Of a stretch of 23,948 nucleotides of DNA, positions 22,996 to 23,948 are shown piece by piece. Both the position numbers and the translations under genes were made by a program. Positions within the stretch are counted from its first letter, which is position 1. The number at the start of each line of letters is the position of its first letter. The notes beneath the pieces are model-generated. The model did not search any database. It saw nothing but the letters and a program-made list of their open reading frames with translations, and was not told where the DNA came from. Origin of the DNA: RGIG4608 sp045651165. GTDB taxonomy: Bacteria; Bacillota; Clostridia; Oscillospirales; CAG-272. The stretch is from assembly GCA_045651165.1 (NCBI GenBank), contig JAZRRX010000001.1:1-23948 (forward strand), read 5' to 3'.

Positions 22996-23033
22996 AAACC
23001 CCGAAACTACAAGGTTTTCGGGGTTTTCTTTTT
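22996..23033 (+). terminator. Intrinsic terminator after the nested element
   Basis: AAACCCCGAAA (22996-23006) pairs with TTTCGGGGTTT (23016-23026) around a 9-base loop, then a T-rich tract interrupted by one C. It is the second terminator after rpsI and no known gene reads into it, which hints at either transcription of the element or a terminator left by a lost gene. Confidence 0.88.
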
Positions 23034-23047
23034 GCTAAATTTTCGAT

Positions 23048-23077
23048 TTTGGTGCAAATTTGGTGCAAGTCGACTTG
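23048..23077. repeat. Tandem TTTGGTGCAA repeat followed by a 12-bp palindrome
   Basis: TTTGGTGCAA occurs at 23048-23057 and 23059-23068, 11 bp apart. The second copy merges into the perfect palindrome CAAGTCGACTTG (23066-23077), 25 bases before the next -35 box. It could be an operator for the small-gene promoter or recombinase arm-type sites. Confidence 0.7.
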
Positions 23078-23101
23078 GCATAGGTACACACAAAAAAAGT
23101 A

Positions 23102-23130
23102 TTTACAAATACTACCTTTTGTGATATAAT
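23102..23130 (+). promoter_or_regulatory. Promoter of the small membrane/GRAM-like gene pair
   Basis: TTTACA (23102-23107), 17 bp, TATAAT (23125-23130), with extended -10 TG at 23122-23123. It lies 51 bases before ATG 23182. Confidence 0.88.
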
Positions 23131-23181
23131 AAAATTGTTTAGTTATATAATCGATAAACTTGAATATGAGGAGGTGACTAT

Positions 23182-23349
23182 ATGAAAGAGGTTCTTCAAG
23201 TAATTTGCTGTGCGGTAGGCAGTGGAATGATTGGTTTCTTTGCCAATCAGTTGAATACAATTGTTGGCAGTGTCTGCTTTTCGCTTGGCGTAGTTTTGCT
23301 TGTAGGTTCAATCATTCTTGTATCAAAGCAAGATAAAGAGGATAAGTAA
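23182..23349 (+). CDS. Small membrane protein, 55 residues, two predicted helices
   Basis: I do not recognise a family. The product starts Met-Lys-Glu-Val and contains two hydrophobic stretches, at about 4-22 and 27-47, joined by a short polar turn (Asn-Gln-Leu-Asn). It ends in a charged tail Lys-Gln-Asp-Lys-Glu-Asp-Lys. Two cysteines (9, 10) sit in the first helix and one (32) in the second. It is too short for usual gene finding, but GAGGAGGTG lies 5-8 bases before the ATG and a strong promoter is upstream, so expression is likely. It is followed after 23 bases by the GRAM-like gene, so the two probably form an operon. Confidence 0.75.
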   Translation: MKEVLQVICCAVGSGMIGFFANQLNTIVGSVCFSLGVVLLVGSIILVSKQDKEDK

Positions 23350-23666
23350 ATTCCAATTTGTCGAGGTGTATAATGAAAAAATCATTTATGGGTAGTTTAA
23401 TATGCCATAACGGAATAGTAGGTGGTGGAATTTATATTGACGATGAGTCTATCACATACAAAACGAACAAGTTGACTGTGGATAAAAAATACAAAAATCT
23501 TGTGTTACCTTTTAATGAAATTTGTGAGTTGACATGGAAATGGATCGTTTTTCCAATAGCAACTATGCGAATGACGAGCGGTGAACAGTATAAATTTATA
23601 ATATTCAACAAAGGTCGTTTTAAAAAACATTATACCGAAGTTAACAAGTAGTCAAATTCCAATTTG
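23348..23666 (+). repeat. 13-base repeat AAATTCCAATTTG after both small genes
   Basis: AAATTCCAATTTG occurs at 23348-23360, overlapping the stop of the first small gene, and at 23654-23666, just after the stop of the second. Each is followed a few bases later by a Shine-Dalgarno-like GAGGTG or GAGTTG. The second copy has no gene behind it, suggesting a lost third gene or a repeated intergenic unit. Confidence 0.7.
23373..23651 (+). CDS. Small GRAM/PH-like domain protein
   Basis: A 92-residue protein without signal peptide or clear membrane anchor. The order GGIYIDDESITYKT, then LPFNEICEL, then SGEQYKFIIFNKGRF resembles bacterial GRAM/PH-like domains (the pattern 'ltdkrlvf...ip..eI..l...dG..y.F'). 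This is judged by eye and not certain. The hydrophobic WKWIVFPIATMRM segment at about 55-67 may touch the membrane. ATG 23373 follows GAGGTG; the in-frame TTG at 23358 lies before that site and is rejected. It probably acts with the 55-residue membrane protein upstream. Its function is unknown. Confidence 0.65.
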   Translation: MKKSFMGSLICHNGIVGGGIYIDDESITYKTNKLTVDKKYKNLVLPFNEICELTWKWIVFPIATMRMTSGEQYKFIIFNKGRFKKHYTEVNK

Positions 23667-23684
23667 AAGAGTTGAATAGGCGTT

Positions 23685-23770
23685 AAGTGTTGGTGTGAGT
23701 TTGGTTCAACACTTTATCAAATGATACTCACGATAGATAAATGATAAATAGCATTAATTATTGCTATTTA
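23685..23770. other. Two hairpins in the gap after the small genes
   Basis: AAGTGTTG (23685-23692) pairs with CAACACTT (23707-23714), and TAAATAGCA (23745-23753) pairs with TGCTATTTA (23762-23770). Neither is followed by a good T tract. GTGAGT in the first loop (23695-23700) is also complementary to ACTCAC at 23726-23731. The rest of 23652-23899 holds no gene; I see no clear promoter in it. Confidence 0.5.
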
Positions 23771-23811
23771 ACGAAATTATGTAAGTAAATATATTTTATA
23801 TATTTATAAAT

Positions 23812-23872
23812 AAACCGCGTTTGAGGAAAACCGCTGGGGCAAATTTTGTTTTAATGCCACCGAATATAGCGG
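23812..23872 (+). promoter_or_regulatory. Structured leader candidate before the msmX-like gene
   Basis: CCGCT (23831-23835) pairs with AGCGG (23868-23872), and GGGGCA (23836-23841) pairs with TGCC-A-CC (23855-23861) with one bulged A. A second CCGC (23815-23818) in a repeated AAACCGC can compete for the same GCGG, giving two exclusive folds. I do not recognise a known riboswitch class. Confidence 0.4.
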
Positions 23873-23899
23873 CCAAAAGTAACGCAAAAGGAGAAAAAT

Positions 23900-23948
23900 A
23901 TGTCAACAGTAACACTTAAACACGTGTACAAAATCTATGACAACGCAG
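23900..23948 (+). CDS. ABC transporter ATPase, MsmX/UgpC type, 3'-truncated by the window edge
   Basis: Only 16 codons are present: Met-Ser-Thr-Val-Thr-Leu-Lys-His-Val-Tyr-Lys-Ile-Tyr-Asp-Asn-Ala. This start is characteristic of the MsmX/UgpC/MalK group of ATPases, which energise several carbohydrate ABC importers and often lie alone in the genome. AAAGGAG stands 6 bases before the ATG. All motifs that define ABC ATPases lie outside the window, so the call rests on the N-terminal pattern alone. Confidence 0.75.
   Translation, partial: MSTVTLKHVYKIYDNA

Noticed and set aside
22826..23038. 70-residue reading frame across the nested palindromes after rpsI
   Set aside because: It starts within the rpsI terminator, has no ribosome binding site and runs through hairpins and another terminator; RNA or DNA structure explains the region better.
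22847..23948. A complete mobile element after rpsI
   Set aside because: No integrase, transposase, relaxase or phage gene is present in the window, so only a scar or remnant can be argued.
1..23948. tRNA genes, rRNA genes and CRISPR arrays
   Set aside because: No T-loop GGTTCRA pattern in a cloverleaf context, no rRNA signature and no regularly spaced identical repeats of CRISPR length were seen on either strand by eye.

Overview
The window is AT-rich bacterial chromosome with strong Shine-Dalgarno sites, many intrinsic terminators, FMN and SAM-I riboswitches and Firmicutes-type housekeeping genes (tuf, metK, recD2, comF-like, mreB-like, rlmB, rplM-rpsI, msmX-like). This suggests an uncultured member of Bacillota, probably class Clostridia. 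No rRNA, tRNA, CRISPR array, transposase or integrase was seen. The species cannot be named from the sequence.

Layout. 1-1005: the 3' part of tuf and its terminator. 1018-2531: an FMN riboswitch controlling a riboflavin ECF transporter gene (ribU) and a small COG2426 membrane protein. 2566-7064: a SAM-I riboswitch controlling metK, then recD2 overlapping a comF-like gene. 7076-9717: an mreB/mbl-like gene and pepD. 9728-10900 (minus): a small predicted lipoprotein and an S51 peptidase. 11031-11971: a membrane-anchored BspA-type leucine-rich-repeat protein. 12079-19322: a probable six-gene operon of rlmB, a large membrane protein that looks like a degenerate P-type ATPase, a paired radical SAM protein and DUF2344 protein, a 2H phosphoesterase and a gamma-carbonic-anhydrase-like protein. 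19326-21690 (minus): a MATE transporter and a three-S1-domain RNA-binding protein. 21868-22846: rplM-rpsI from a near-perfect promoter, with phased hexamer repeats upstream. 22847-23899: an accessory-looking stretch with a re-encoded copy of the rpsI 3' end, nested hairpins, direct repeats, a palindrome and two small genes. 23900-23948: the start of an msmX/ugpC-type ABC ATPase gene.

The most notable items are three. The first is the 851-residue P-type-ATPase-like protein, which keeps the fold signature but has lost the KTGT, TGD and GDGxND motifs. The second is the duplicated rpsI 3' end at 22953-22972, which differs only by a synonymous serine codon and looks like an attachment-site scar of an integrated element. 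The third is a set of four AACGAG hexamers spaced 10, 21 and 10 bp upstream of rplM.

The genes are mostly housekeeping. Riboflavin uptake and SAM synthesis are each under their cognate riboswitch, and the long 12.1-19.3 kb operon groups RNA modification and RNA-end enzymes with proteins of unknown function. Several ORFs begin at codons that are really -35 boxes or lie upstream of promoters, so starts were moved downstream where a promoter or ribosome binding site required it.
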